From: VRUE01 sp963780815
Lineage (GTDB): Bacteria; Actinomycetota; Thermoleophilia; Solirubrobacterales; 70-9
Direction: 5' to 3'
Length of the DNA stretch: 64,000 bases
NCBI GenBank assembly: GCA_963780815.1
Contig: CAWADG010000004.1
Location: 62,001 to 126,000 of the forward strand
In this document: one piece after another, positions 18,921-29,027 of the stretch
Layout of the letters: each line of letters begins with the position of its first letter
Position numbering within the stretch: position 1 is the first letter of the stretch
Made by a program: the position numbers and the translations under genes
The notes under the pieces: model-generated
What the model was told of the DNA's origin: nothing
Seen by the model: the letters and a program-made list of their open reading frames with translations, nothing else
Databases searched by the model: none

Positions 18921-19616
18921 TTAGCTTCGCAACTGGCTCTCGTCCGACCGCCGGCGTTCCTCGCGCCGGCGGAATTCCGCGATTGCCTCTTCAAAGGAGC
19001 CCCGCGAAAAGTCCGGCCAGAGCTCTTCGGAGAAAACGAGCTCCGAGTCGGCCACCTGCCAGAGGAGATAGTTGGACAAGCGCCGCTCGCCACCTGTGCG
19101 TATCAGCAGCTCGGGGTCGTTCATATCGGGCGCATAGAGGCCGGCCCGGAATTCCTCCTCTGTCGTCCCTTCGAACGCCCGGGCTGCGCGCAGGATCTCA
19201 GCTCGTCCGCTGTAGTTGAAGGGAACGAAGAGGGTGATCAGATCATTGGCGGCGGTCAACTCATCGGCCCACTGCATCCGCTCCGCGAGGCTTGGTGGAA
19301 CCGGATCGCCGCGCTCGCCGATGAAGCGCAGGCGCACGTTCTCGGCGTGAAGTTCCGGCGTCACCCGGTCGATGTACTCCGAAATCAGATCGATCAGGTC
19401 GTCGACCTCCTTCTGAGGGCGGGCCCAGTTCTCGGTCGACAGGGCGTAGACGGTGAGCTCCCTGATCCCGAGTTCAACGGCGTCGCGCAGTCTCGCTCGC
19501 ACGTTCTCCGCACCGGCTCGGTGTCCCGCGGCCACCGGCAGCCCTCGCGCCTTCGCCCAGCGCCCATTGCCATCGGTAATGATGGCGACGTGGACGGGGC
19601 CCTGGCGCTCATCCAT
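18921..19616 (-). CDS. uppS: Isoprenyl transferase (cis-prenyltransferase, UppS family)
   Basis: The 231-residue product carries the full cis-prenyltransferase pattern: HVAIITDGNGRWAKARGLP near the N-terminus (catalytic Asp, P-loop-like, normally IIMDGNGRWA; here Thr replaces Met), GHRAGAENV, YALSTENWARP, ELLIRTGGERRLSNYLLWQ and ELWPDF. The enzyme adds isopentenyl units in cis to farnesyl or longer diphosphate, normally giving the undecaprenyl carrier of cell-wall synthesis. The start overlaps the stop of the upstream terpene-synthase-like gene by 8 bases, so the two are probably co-translated and this copy may serve that pathway. Whether the genome has a second uppS cannot be told from here. 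Confidence 0.92.
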   Translation of the reverse strand: MDERQGPVHVAIITDGNGRWAKARGLPVAAGHRAGAENVRARLRDAVELGIRELTVYALSTENWARPQKEVDDLIDLISEYIDRVTPELHAENVRLRFIGERGDPVPPSLAERMQWADELTAANDLITLFVPFNYSGRAEILRAARAFEGTTEEEFRAGLYAPDMNDPELLIRTGGERRLSNYLLWQVADSELVFSEELWPDFSRGSFEEAIAEFRRREERRRSDESQLRS

Positions 19617-20673
19617 GACGGCGCAGGCGCATCGCGACCATGATCAGCCGCACGGTCGGGTCGAGTGATTCGAACAGACGCCCCCTGATTGGCCGAGCGT
19701 ATCCACTGTCGGCGCCGGGAGCGCTCATGTAGAAGCCGGCGACCCCGGCGAGGATGGCGCGGTGTCTGCGCGCGTGGCGCAGATGCGCAATGGCTGCTTT
19801 GGCACGGCCTGCGAGCAGACTGATCCGAGTCGCCGCCTGCTCGTTGTTGGCGAAGTAGCTCAGGTAGTTGTGCTCACCGGCCTCGAGGTCGTCCTCGCGG
19901 TCGATCAGGTCGTCGAGCAGCACGGTCAGTGCCCCGATTGGAGGGAAATAGGCCGCATCGATCAGGCCCGCCTCATCGGCCGTCGTCCGAGGGTCGGCCG
20001 CGGCGGCGATCAGGGCATGGGTCGCCACCGAAGAGCACGCCCCGGCCGCCAGCTCCCACCAGAGGTATCCCGGCGCGGACTCATGCCGGCTCGCCCACGC
20101 CTCGAGCTCGTCCGGGCCGGCCTGCGCCGCGGCATGTGTGTAGCTCTGTCCCTCGCCGCAGCGGTTGGCGGTGCGCCGAAGCAGCGGCAGCATCAGCTCG
20201 GACGCCGGCAGTTGCGCCACAGCGTCTTGACAGGCGGCTACCAAGGCGTCCAGGTAACCGCCATCTTCGCGCTGCGGGTGATGAACGTAATAGTCGCCTG
20301 ACTTGGTGTCGGGAGAAACGGCGTCGCAGATCGCCGCGTGCAAGGCAAGGCCATCCGCCAATGGATCGCGTACCCGCTCCTCGCCGATCGAGTCCAGATA
20401 GTCGATCGCGATCTGCAACGGTGCTATCGCTTGCAGCGCCTCGGCTCGACGCGCCCGCGGAGCCAGGATTGCGAAGACCGCCGTAGCTTCGGGGTTCCGG
20501 CTATTCGTTTGCAGCGCCGAGAGCGCACCGGCTCGCAGGAGGGGGTCGGGAATGGTCAAAGCACGCACCCGCCAGCGGTCCAACTCGCCGCGCACGAGCG
20601 GGAGGATCTCTCGCTCGTAGGCAATGAGCGACGAAACCACTGTGGTCGCATTGGCTGCAAATTCCGATCCCAT
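19609..20673 (-). CDS. DUF2600 / YtpB-type terpene synthase (class IB-like)
   Basis: The 354-residue product matches the DUF2600 family typified by Bacillus YtpB, tetraprenyl-beta-curcumene synthase. Visible marks are the Asp-rich AIDYLDSIGEERV (around residue 109) and DDLIDREDDLEAGEHNYLSYF near residue 260, plus PGYLWWELAAGACSS. YtpB cyclises C35 heptaprenyl diphosphate to a monocyclic sesquarterpene. The substrate here is not known. It is helical throughout with no signal peptide. It overlaps uppS downstream, which makes a polyprenyl-derived product plausible. No squalene-hopene-type cyclase, which would make onoceroid-like products from it, lies nearby. Confidence 0.85.
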   Translation of the reverse strand: MGSEFAANATTVVSSLIAYEREILPLVRGELDRWRVRALTIPDPLLRAGALSALQTNSRNPEATAVFAILAPRARRAEALQAIAPLQIAIDYLDSIGEERVRDPLADGLALHAAICDAVSPDTKSGDYYVHHPQREDGGYLDALVAACQDAVAQLPASELMLPLLRRTANRCGEGQSYTHAAAQAGPDELEAWASRHESAPGYLWWELAAGACSSVATHALIAAAADPRTTADEAGLIDAAYFPPIGALTVLLDDLIDREDDLEAGEHNYLSYFANNEQAATRISLLAGRAKAAIAHLRHARRHRAILAGVAGFYMSAPGADSGYARPIRGRLFESLDPTVRLIMVAMRLRRHG

Positions 20674-20805
20674 ACCCGTAGTTTCGTCGCTGCTCCGATC
20701 CGCCGTCTTTCTCCCCTTACTTCGATGATTGAGCCGCCAGGGCCGAACGTCTGAGGCTCCGGATGCTCCGTCACCCGGATCGGCACCGCCAACGCTGGGC
20801 CCGCG

Positions 20806-21633
20806 TCAGCCTGCCTCGTTGAGTTGACCCGCGTAGGGCCCGCGGCCCGTCACGGACGCCGCGCCGCAGCGCGCCCCAAGCGCCAGAGCTTCCGCAGCTG
20901 AGAGGCCCTGCGCGAGCCCGTAGGTCAGACCAGCTGCAAAGGAATCCCCAGCGCCGTAGGCATCAGCCGGGGGCGCTGGAAGGGGAGGGGCGGCCCAGGT
21001 GCTGCCGGCGCCATCAGCCGCTTCGAGCGAACCACCTGCGCCACCCGCCGTGCGGGCAACGAAACGGGGCGGCGGAATGAGGTCACCTGGCGCGTAGCGC
21101 TCCCCCTCGTCCTCGGCACTCGCCACCAGCATGTCGACCTGGACCTGCCCCTCCGCCAGCGACTCGATCGCGCGCACGGTCGAGACAAACTTGCCGGCCG
21201 CTCGTGCCGCGCGGACGGCGGCGGGGTCTCCGGCCGTGAAATAGACGCCGTCGAAATCCTCGAGCTCAGCCCAGGGCAGCGGATCATCCCCGTGTGGTCC
21301 GATGCGCTTGCCCATGACGGTGATCGTGCGCTCGGCGTCGGCGTCCACGTGGACGAACGCTCTCCTCTGCGGCTCCGGTCTCCACGCCGCCTCGACGCGG
21401 ACGCCGAGTGCTTCCAACTCCCGCTGGGCCCTGTGCCCGAGGTCGTCGTCGCCGAGCGCGGTGACGAACAGGCACTCGCCTGCCAGGCGGGCAAGCTGCA
21501 CAGCGGCGACGGCTCCGCCCCCGCCAGGCTCCTCCCAAACCTCGAGCGCTTGAACGATCTCACCTGGCTTCGGAACACACTTCACCCGTGCGAAATCGAT
21601 CCACTCAACGTGTCCGACGACAGCAACCCGCAT
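20806..21633 (-). CDS. PfkB-family sugar kinase (ribokinase-like)
   Basis: ATG 21633 is preferred since MRVAVVGHVEW is the natural first strand; a GTG 30 bases upstream is possible. The 275-residue product shows the PfkB N-terminal pattern with a Gly-rich stretch (EEPGGGGAVAAVQLARLAG) and the C-terminal signature PPADAYGAGDSFAAGLTYGL with the catalytic Asp and anion hole. These enzymes phosphorylate sugars or nucleosides with ATP; the substrate is unknown. It is 132 bases upstream of the terpene-synthase gene on the same strand and may or may not share its transcript. Confidence 0.85.
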   Translation of the reverse strand: MRVAVVGHVEWIDFARVKCVPKPGEIVQALEVWEEPGGGGAVAAVQLARLAGECLFVTALGDDDLGHRAQRELEALGVRVEAAWRPEPQRRAFVHVDADAERTITVMGKRIGPHGDDPLPWAELEDFDGVYFTAGDPAAVRAARAAGKFVSTVRAIESLAEGQVQVDMLVASAEDEGERYAPGDLIPPPRFVARTAGGAGGSLEAADGAGSTWAAPPLPAPPADAYGAGDSFAAGLTYGLAQGLSAAEALALGARCGAASVTGRGPYAGQLNEAG

Positions 21634-21715
21634 TCGCTGCCTAGTCTCGCAGGGAGTTGCCACGCGCTCGGCAGTGCGCGGGCGCCAAGCCCGCCCGCAT
21701 CATCGGAACCCCCGC

Positions 21716-23425
21716 CTATTGAGTTGTGGTCGGCTTGGCGAGCCGCACTCGGACCAGGCGTGTCACCCTGCTGCCGTTCGCCGAGTGGAAGACGACCTTC
21801 AGCGTCAGCTTCACATGGCCACCACGGCGCAATTCCTGTTTCGCCCGACCGATCGGATGAAGCGGGAGCTGTCCCGGATACTCGTAGTAGTGGGCATCGT
21901 CGCGGATGCGCACGGTCTTGAGTCCGGAAGCCGAGACGACGACGACGCCCGGGCTGCGCACCTCGTACCAGAGCTGCGCGGCCGTCCGGCGCCGCGCCTG
22001 GACGACGCCGAAGACTTCGAGCCTGCTCAGGCGGACGGTGCTCTCGCAGCCGCTCTGGGAGTCGGCCCGGTCGACGCCCGCGCGATCACGGCCGGCCCCG
22101 CAGTTCACCCGGTCCGGCCGGTTCTCGAGCGGTCCAGGCGAGTGGGCGAAGAGGCGGCCGCTCCAGATCGATTCGACGACCGCTCCGGAGAGGATCCCGT
22201 CGGCCCCATCGCCACCGAGGAGGCGGTCGACGCCCAGGTTCCCGACGAGCCAATCGCCGCCGGCGCCTCCCGCGAGGAAGTCGTCCCCACGTTCGCCGTA
22301 GAGGGTGTCATTGCCCGGTCCACCCGAGCCCCTGTCGGCGCCCGGGCCCAGGGTCAGCAGATCGTTGCCGGCACCGCCGCGCCCGACGTCGTCACCCAGG
22401 CCGAGCTCGATTTCGTCGTTGCCTCCGCCTCCGCTGGCATGGTCGTCGCCTCCATCGACGCCGGAGCGGTTCCCCGGGACGTCGAAGATCCGATCGTTCC
22501 CGCCGCCCCCGAAGATCCGGTCGCTCCCCGTGCCTCCGCCCAGCAGGTCCTTGCCGGAGCCGCCGACGAGGACGTCGTCGCCCGCCGCTCCGAAGAGATG
22601 ATCGACCGGGAGGGTCCCGGCCGGAGCCCGCCCGGCTTCCAGCACGTCGTCGCCGGACCCCGAGAAGAAGGCCTCCGCGTTTACCAGGTTGTCGCCCTCC
22701 CCTGGAGCCCCGTCATTCGCGGCTCCGTCTGCGCTGTAGAGGACGGTCGAGCTCCTTTCGGAGTACTCGACGGTGTCGTCACCGGCGCCGAGATCCACGT
22801 CGTCGGCGCCATCCGGCGCCGGGCCGCCGAGGAACTTATCGGCGCCCGCGCCAGTTTCAACCCGATCGTTACCTGCGCTTGCCCGCACCACATCGGCGCC
22901 GCCGGCGGTGATCACGGTGTCGTTCCCGGCCCCGGGTGTCACGGTGATTTGAATCGGACTCGGCGCCGCCCGGCTGTTCGGCGGTATGGTCGGCGGCGGG
23001 TTTGGGATCGACCCCGCGTCGAGGAGGCTGCCCGCGTCCCCGAGGGAGAAGTGCATGCTGACGTCCCAAGCGCTCCCGGCAATGGGGAAGCAAAAGGATT
23101 TCACGCAGGAGCTGTTCAGCTGCGGAACGGGCTTGTGGAGGGCACAGCTGACAGGCACCCCGGGTGCCCCTCCCCCGCTACAACCGATGCCCGGCGCGAC
23201 GCTCGCCGCGGTGTCCAGCAAGCGGACGTCGTAGCTGTCGCCGCTCTCACCGCCGACCGATACCGTGAGCTGGTTGCCCTCGCCGGCGGTCGCGGTGAAG
23301 ACCAATTCGGCTTTGTTCGTCTGGCCGGTGGTCTGCAGGACTTCGACCGTCGCTCCCACCGCGCAACTCGGTACGGCGAGGGCTGCGGACGCGCTGAGAA
23401 GGATTCCGATCAATTGCCGTCTCAT
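21716..23425 (-). CDS. Exported RTX (hemolysin-type calcium-binding repeat) protein
   Basis: GTG 23461 is in frame, but ATG 23425 has GGGGAG 9 bases upstream and starts a clear signal peptide (RRQLIGILLSASAALAVPSC, cleavage near AVGA). The 569-residue product has a beta-rich N-terminal domain of ~150 residues. From about residue 160 to 400 it then has many RTX nonapeptides GGxGxDxxx (GGSGKDLLGGGTGSDRIFGG, GGAGNDLLTLG, GERGDDFLAGGAGGDWL), which bind calcium and fold as a beta-roll outside the cell. A short break holds a VNCGAGRD...Cys motif typical of the actinobacterial members, and the C-terminal ~100 residues form another beta domain. No protease or lipase motif was seen. Confidence 0.88.
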   Translation of the reverse strand: MRRQLIGILLSASAALAVPSCAVGATVEVLQTTGQTNKAELVFTATAGEGNQLTVSVGGESGDSYDVRLLDTAASVAPGIGCSGGGAPGVPVSCALHKPVPQLNSSCVKSFCFPIAGSAWDVSMHFSLGDAGSLLDAGSIPNPPPTIPPNSRAAPSPIQITVTPGAGNDTVITAGGADVVRASAGNDRVETGAGADKFLGGPAPDGADDVDLGAGDDTVEYSERSSTVLYSADGAANDGAPGEGDNLVNAEAFFSGSGDDVLEAGRAPAGTLPVDHLFGAAGDDVLVGGSGKDLLGGGTGSDRIFGGGGNDRIFDVPGNRSGVDGGDDHASGGGGNDEIELGLGDDVGRGGAGNDLLTLGPGADRGSGGPGNDTLYGERGDDFLAGGAGGDWLVGNLGVDRLLGGDGADGILSGAVVESIWSGRLFAHSPGPLENRPDRVNCGAGRDRAGVDRADSQSGCESTVRLSRLEVFGVVQARRRTAAQLWYEVRSPGVVVVSASGLKTVRIRDDAHYYEYPGQLPLHPIGRAKQELRRGGHVKLTLKVVFHSANGSRVTRLVRVRLAKPTTTQ

Positions 23426-23563
23426 CAATCGTTCTCCCCAAGTGACCCTCCGCTCAGCCACCGACTCGAGCTTTGCCTTCGAGGAGCGAGGGTACGCCGA
23501 ATGCGTCCAAGCCGACGGGCTGCTCGACAGATGGGCCAGGCCGGGGCCGGTCGTCCGCGCGGG

Positions 23564-23878
23564 TCAGATCTGCGCCACGTTATTCACATCCTCGCCCGCA
23601 ACGAGGAGGAACTCTCCGTTCGAGCCGGCTCGGCGGCTTTCGCGGTAGGGCCTGTACTCATCGCTGGAGTAGAACGCCTCCGCCACCTGCTTGGAGGGCC
23701 ACTCGATGATCAGGTAGATCTGCGGCGGCCTGCGCTCTCCCTCGATCCTTTCGATCTTCGGGGTACGAGCGAGGTAGCGGCCGCCGTGGCGCTCGACCAG
23801 CCTGGTGGTGTTCTCGACGTAGGCGGGTATCCAGCTCGGGTCCGTGATCTCGATCTCCGCCACCGCGTAGCACTTCAT
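23564..23878 (-). CDS. DUF1330 family protein
   Basis: ATG 23878 has AAGGAG 8 bases upstream; an in-frame start 54 bases earlier has no such site. The 104-residue product (MKCYAVAEIEITDPSWIPAY ... VERHGGRYLART ... IIEWPSKQVAEAFYSSDEYR) has the DUF1330 pattern, a small dimeric ferredoxin-like alpha/beta barrel related to stress-responsive proteins. Biochemical role is unknown. It diverges from the dehydrogenase gene at 23944, with 65 bases between them. Confidence 0.85.
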   Translation of the reverse strand: MKCYAVAEIEITDPSWIPAYVENTTRLVERHGGRYLARTPKIERIEGERRPPQIYLIIEWPSKQVAEAFYSSDEYRPYRESRRAGSNGEFLLVAGEDVNNVAQI

Positions 23879-23943
23879 GGGTGGGCTCCTTGTCTCATCG
23901 CGCGCCGAGTCTCTCGTTGCGCCGGCACGCATAGGATCGTGCC

Positions 23944-24912
23944 ATGAAAGCGGCGGTGATATTCGAGAACGGCGACCCGGAGGTGCTCCGTTACGAGGAC
24001 GTCCCCGATCCGGTGTGCCCGGACGGCTGCGTGCTCGTGGACGTCGAAGCGATCAGCATCGAGGGCGGCGATCTCCTCGCCCGCGCCGGTTCGCCGCCGC
24101 CAACGACCCCGCACATCGTCGGCTATCTGTGCGCGGGCACGGTGATCGAGGTCGGCGCCGGAGTTGAGAGCCCCGGCATCGGCGAGAAGGTGGTGGCCCT
24201 GAACGCGGACGGCTCTCATGCCGAGAAACGAGTCGTGCCGGCGATCATGACCTGGCGCGTCCCCGAGGGGCTCGATCCTGCCGCTGCCGCGTGCATTCCG
24301 GTCGCGTTCGGCACGGCGCAGGAGTGCCTGTTCACGGCCGCGAACCTCGAGGAAGGGCAGACGGTGCTCATCCACGCGGGGGCGGGCGGCGTGGGGATGG
24401 CGGCGATCCAGCTCGCGAAGCAGGCGGGCGCGACCGTGATCTCAACCGCCTCGAGCGACGAGAAACTCGAGCGGCTGAAGTCGCTGGGGCTCGACCATGG
24501 CATCAACTATGCAGACGAGAGCTTCGTCGACGGGGTTCGTGATCTGACCGACGGGCGCGGCGTCGATGTGGTGCTGGACTCGATAGGCGGGAAGAACCTG
24601 GTCGACGGCATCGATGCGCTGGTGTACCGGGGGACGCTCGTCAGCGTGGGAGTCGCCGCCCGAGCCGGTTCGGAGATCGAAGCCAGCTCTCTGTGGACGA
24701 AGAACAACACCCTGCGCGGCGTCTACCTCGGTGGGGTGCTGCTCGCCGAGTACCCGCGCGCCCATCCGATGATCGCTGACCTGATCGAGCGGGTTGCCGA
24801 GGGCGAGCTGCACGTCGAGATCGACAGGTCCTTCGCGCTCGCCGAAGCCGCCGCCGCCCATGCTTACCTGGAGGGCCGGAACGCCTTCGGTCGGGTGGTG
24901 ATGGTGCCCTGA
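23944..24912 (+). CDS. Zinc-independent MDR family oxidoreductase (quinone oxidoreductase-like)
   Basis: The 322-residue product begins MKAAVIFENGDPEVLRYEDV, the usual start of medium-chain dehydrogenases. It has the NAD(P)-binding Rossmann motif HAGAGGVGMAAIQLAKQAG (around residue 145) and LGLDHGINYADE. It lacks the catalytic and structural zinc Cys/His sets of alcohol dehydrogenases, which places it with the quinone oxidoreductase/zeta-crystallin branch. It should reduce quinones or enals with NADPH in the cytoplasm. It diverges from DUF1330. Confidence 0.88.
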   Translation: MKAAVIFENGDPEVLRYEDVPDPVCPDGCVLVDVEAISIEGGDLLARAGSPPPTTPHIVGYLCAGTVIEVGAGVESPGIGEKVVALNADGSHAEKRVVPAIMTWRVPEGLDPAAAACIPVAFGTAQECLFTAANLEEGQTVLIHAGAGGVGMAAIQLAKQAGATVISTASSDEKLERLKSLGLDHGINYADESFVDGVRDLTDGRGVDVVLDSIGGKNLVDGIDALVYRGTLVSVGVAARAGSEIEASSLWTKNNTLRGVYLGGVLLAEYPRAHPMIADLIERVAEGELHVEIDRSFALAEAAAAHAYLEGRNAFGRVVMVP

Positions 24913-24949
24913 AGGACGCTCGCTTGCGTCCGGCCAGTCCGCCGACGTC

Positions 24950-25102
24950 GTGATCGAGATGGGCGCCGTCAACGGCGAACTCGGACCCGACTTCGCGGCG
25001 CTGGATTGCCCGACCGTGTTCGGGGTCGGCACCGGGGCCCACTCGGGCGCTGCCGCGATCGAGGACGTCACCCACGCACCGCACCACGGCCTTACCATTT
25101 GA
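24950..25102 (+). CDS. Short protein-like ORF or gene remnant, unrecognised
   Basis: A 50-codon frame from GTG 24950 reads VIEMGAVNGELGPDFAALDC and ends HHGLTI. Its composition is more protein-like than the other frames here, but there is no ribosome site and no family is recognised. It may be the 3' end of a decayed gene. The rest of 24913-25197 holds only the GGAGG of the next gene. Confidence 0.2.
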   Translation: MIEMGAVNGELGPDFAALDCPTVFGVGTGAHSGAAAIEDVTHAPHHGLTI

Positions 25103-25197
25103 GACCGAGCGACCGTGGGGGTCAGGAGCAATGCGAGAGCTGATGGCAGCCTCACTCGAGGGCATCACCGGGTGAGTCAAACGCGGAGGAGCCGGTG

Positions 25198-28100
25198 ATG
25201 CGATCGGAAGTCGCGGTGCTGGGGTTCTCCACAGCCGGGCGCGGTGGGGCGACACGAAGCGACCGGCTGCGCCTCCCGGTGGTCGCGCTGCTGGTGGGCG
25301 TCGCGGCGGCGGCCGGATGCGTGGCGGCGCTCCTGACGCCGCCCGGTGGAACCGCGGAGCGCGCAGCGACGGCCCGCCATGGCCTGACGAGCTTGCCGAT
25401 GGCCGCGCAGGGCCCGGTCTCGGCCGCCCTGGGAAGCGAAGCACCGGCCTACCGTGTCACCGGCCTCGAGGCCGTCAACCCGGCGCAGCACCTGCGCGCC
25501 GGCTTCTCGCGCCATGGTGTCACGGTTGCCTCAGGCCAGGCGCGGCTTGGCATGACGGTCTCCGCGTACGGGTACGCGAGCAACCTTGACCCGGTGGGGT
25601 CTGCCGTGCCGCGCGCCAGCGCCAATCGGGTCAGCTACGCGCGCGGAGCGCTCACAGAGTGGTACTCGAACGGCCCTTTGGGAATCGAGCAGGGCTTTGA
25701 CGTCGCGGCTCGCCCCACTTCCGCCGCTGGGCCGCTGACGCTCTCGCTCGCCCTCTCCGGCAACCTCGCCGCGCGGCTTCGCAACGGCTCGGTCCTTCTC
25801 ACCGGCCGGGGCGCCACGCTTCGCTACGGCAACCTTCTCGCCACAGACGCGCGCGGGCGCGTGCTGCGCTCCTGGCTTCAACCGGTCAAGGGGCATGTGC
25901 TGATACGCGTCGCGGACCGCGGCGCCGCATATCCATTGAGAATCGATCCGCTGCTCCAGCAGGGCGAAAAGCTCACCGGCGCGGGTGCGACCGGAACCGG
26001 CCGGTTCGGCTACAGCGTGGCGCTGTCCGGTGACGGTGACACCGCGCTGGTCGGCGCGCACTACGGGAGCATCGACGCCGGCGCGGCGTGGGTGTTCACT
26101 CGCTCGGGCTCGACCTGGACCCAGCAGGGCGGGAAACTCGTCGGCACGGGCCACACAGGAGCGGGCGAATTCGGCCACATCGGAGAAGGCGAATTCGGCG
26201 AGAGCGTCGCGCTCTCCGCCGACGGCAACACGGCGCTGATCGGCGGGCCGGGCGACAATGGCGGCACGGGCGCGGCGTGGGTGTTCACTCGCTCGGGCTC
26301 GACCTGGAGCCAACAGGGCGAAAAGCTCACCGGCTCGGGCGAGACCGGAGAAGGCCGATTCGGCGAAAGGGTCGCGATCTCCGCCGACGGTGCCACCGCG
26401 CTGATCGGGGGCTGGCGCGACAACGAACGCAAGGGCGCGGCCTGGGTCTTCACACGTTCGGGCTCGACCTGGACCCAACAGGGCGAAAAGCTGACCGGCA
26501 CCGGCGAGACCGGAGAAGGCAGATTCGGCGCCAGCGTCGCGCTCTCCGAACACGGTGACACGGCGCTGATCGGCGGGCCCAACGACGACGGCGACACCGG
26601 CGCGGCCTGGGTCTTCACGCGCTCGGGCACCACCTGGACCCAGCAGGGCGAAAAGCTGATCGGCACCGGCGAGATCGGAGAAGGCGAATTCGGAAGGAGC
26701 GTCGCGCTCTCCGCCGACGGTGACACGGCGCTGATCGGCGGACCCGAGGACGACACCGCCAAGGGCGCGGCCTGGGTCTTCACGCGCTCGGGCACCACCT
26801 GGACCCAGCAGGGCGAAAAGCTGATCGGCACCGGCGAGACCGGAGAAGGCCGATTCGGCGCCAGCGTCGCGCTCTCCGGAGACGGCGACACGGCGCTGAT
26901 CGGCGGGCCCGGACGACAACGGCAACACGGGCGCGGCGTGGGTGTTCACGCGCTCCGGCTCGACCTGGAGCCAACAGGGCGAAAAGCTCACCGGAACCGG
27001 AGAGACCGGAGAAGGCGAATTCGGCTTTGGCGTCGCGCTCTCCGCCGACGCCAACACCGCGCTGATCGGTGGGCCCGAGGACGACACCGCCACCGGCGCG
27101 GCTTGGGTCTTCACGCGCTCGGGCTCCACCTGGTCCCAGCAGGGCGGAAGGCTCACCGGCGGCGAAGAGGACAACCCCCAGTCCGGCGTACTCGTCTCGC
27201 TCTCCGCCGACGGCAACACGGCGCTGGTCGGCGGCTGGTACGACGACGGCACGAAGGGGGCGGCGTGGGTCTTCACCCGCTCGGGCGGGGTCTGGAGCCA
27301 GCAGGGGCCGAAGCTGACCGGTGGGGGCGAGATCGGAAAAGGCGGGTTCGGCACGAGCGTCGCGCTTTCCGCCGACGGCAACACGGCGCTGATCGGCGCG
27401 CCGGGCGACACCAACGACAGGGGCGCGGCGTGGGTGTTCACACGCTCGGGCTCGACCTGGACCCAGCAGGGCGGAAAGCTCACCGGTGGGGAAGAAGAGG
27501 AAGGGTTCGCCTGGTTCGGCTACACCGTCGCGCTCTCCGGCGATGGCAAGACAGCGCTGATCGGCGGCTGGCTCGACCACGCCTGGAAAGGCGCCGCCTG
27601 GGTCTTCACCCGCTCGGGCTCGACCTGGACCCAGCAGGGCAAAAAGCTGACCGGCGGGGGCGAGGTCGGAGAAGGGATGTTCGGCACGAACGTCGCGCTC
27701 TCCGCCGACGGCAACACCGCGCTGATCGGCGGCTGGAACGACGAAAGCGTGGCCTTCGGAAACCGCGACTACAGCGGAAAGGGCGCGGCGTGGGTCTTCA
27801 CCCGCTCGGGCGGGGTCTGGAGCCAGCAGGGGCCGAAGCTGACCGGTGGGGGCGAGGTCGGCGACGAACCCGACAATGAAAACGGCAAGTTCGGCACGAT
27901 CGTCGCGCTCTCCGCCGACGGCAGCACGGCGCTGATCGGCGCCTGGAACGACGACGACAGCAAGGGCGCGGCCTGGGTGTTCACGCGCTCAGGCGCAGTG
28001 TGGAGCCAGCAGGGGCCGAAGCTGACCGGCGGGGGCGAGATCGGAGAAGGCAGGTTCGGCGTAAGCGTCGCGCTCTCCGCCGACGGCGACCGGGCTCTGA

Positions 28101-29026
28101 TCGGAGCGCTCTACGACGACAGCACCAGGGGCGCGGCGTGGGTGTTCACCCGCTCCGGATCGACCTGGACTCAGCAGGGCGGAAAGCTCACCGGCGGGGA
28201 CGAGGCCGGAGAAGCCGAATTCGGCACAAACGTCGCGCTCTCCGCCGACGGCGACACGGCGCTGATCGGCGGCTGGCGCGACAACGGCGGCACCGGCGCG
28301 TCGTGGGTGTTCGTCGACCCGCCCGCGGCGACGACAGGCGCAGCGACGAGCGTCGGCGAAACCAGCGCGAGTCTCAATGGAACCCTGGGTGCCGGAGGCT
28401 CGAGCAATGCGTACTTCCAGTACGGGACGACCGCGGCCTACGGGTCCTCCACCGCCCCTCAGAGCGTCGGCGTATCCGGCAGCGCGAGTCCACTTGCGGC
28501 CGCCATCGGCGGGCTTGCGCCGGGAACGACCTACCACTTCCGACTCGTCGCCGAGAACTCCGGTGGAGTGGCCTACGGCGACGATCAGACATTTGTCAGC
28601 GAAACCCGCGGCCCAATCTTCACCCCGCCGCCCCAACCCACCCCCCCGCCGCCGCCGGGACCCAGCGAGACGCCCCCACCTCCTGCAGTGCTGCACGCAC
28701 GCCAATCCACGACGAGATGGCGAGAGGGCAATCGGCTCGCCCGCATCAGCCGCGCGAAGACGCCCGTTGGAACGACCTTCTCGTTTTCGCTCAACGAGGA
28801 GGCAACCGTGAGCTTCAGCTTCGCCCGGCGCGTCGGCGGCCGCACCGCGACGGCGGGCACTCTCACCTTCACGGGCCACAGTGGGACAAACAAAGTGGCC
28901 TTCCAGGGCCGCGTCTCGCCCGGAGTGAAGCTCAAGCCGGGGCGCTACACGCTTGCGATTACGGCCACCGACTCTGCCGGAGCGCGCTCTGTGCCGAAAT
29001 CGCTGAGCTTCACGATCGTGAAGTAA
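25198..29026 (+). pseudogene. Exported FG-GAP repeat protein (14 repeats) with FN3 domain, frameshifted
   Basis: ATG 25198 has GGAGG 8 bases upstream. A signal or anchor helix (LPVVALLVGVAAAAGCVAAL) is followed by a ~230-residue N-terminal region. Fourteen repeats then follow, of the form 'GEGRFGxSVALSADGDTALIGG ... GAAWVFTRSGSTWTQQG', an FG-GAP-like blade, the last ending ASWVFVDPP. A FN3-like domain (SLNGTLGAGGSSNAYFQYGT ... GLAPGTTYHFRLVAEN), a Pro-rich linker and a ~100-residue beta domain end the protein. One extra base near 26908-26914 (in GGGCCCGGACGAC) shifts the frame in the sixth repeat; removing it gives 1275 residues. Fourteen repeats would suit two seven-blade propellers. Surface role unknown. 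Confidence 0.8.
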
Positions 29027-29027
29027 C

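Noticed and set aside
21674..23947. Long open frame on the + strand opposite the RTX gene
   Set aside because: It is the antisense shadow of Gly/Asp-rich repeats; composition is odd and the - strand RTX product has a signal peptide, ribosome site and clear repeats.
25531..27483. 650-codon open frame on the - strand
   Set aside because: Periodic only because the FG-GAP repeats on the + strand are periodic.
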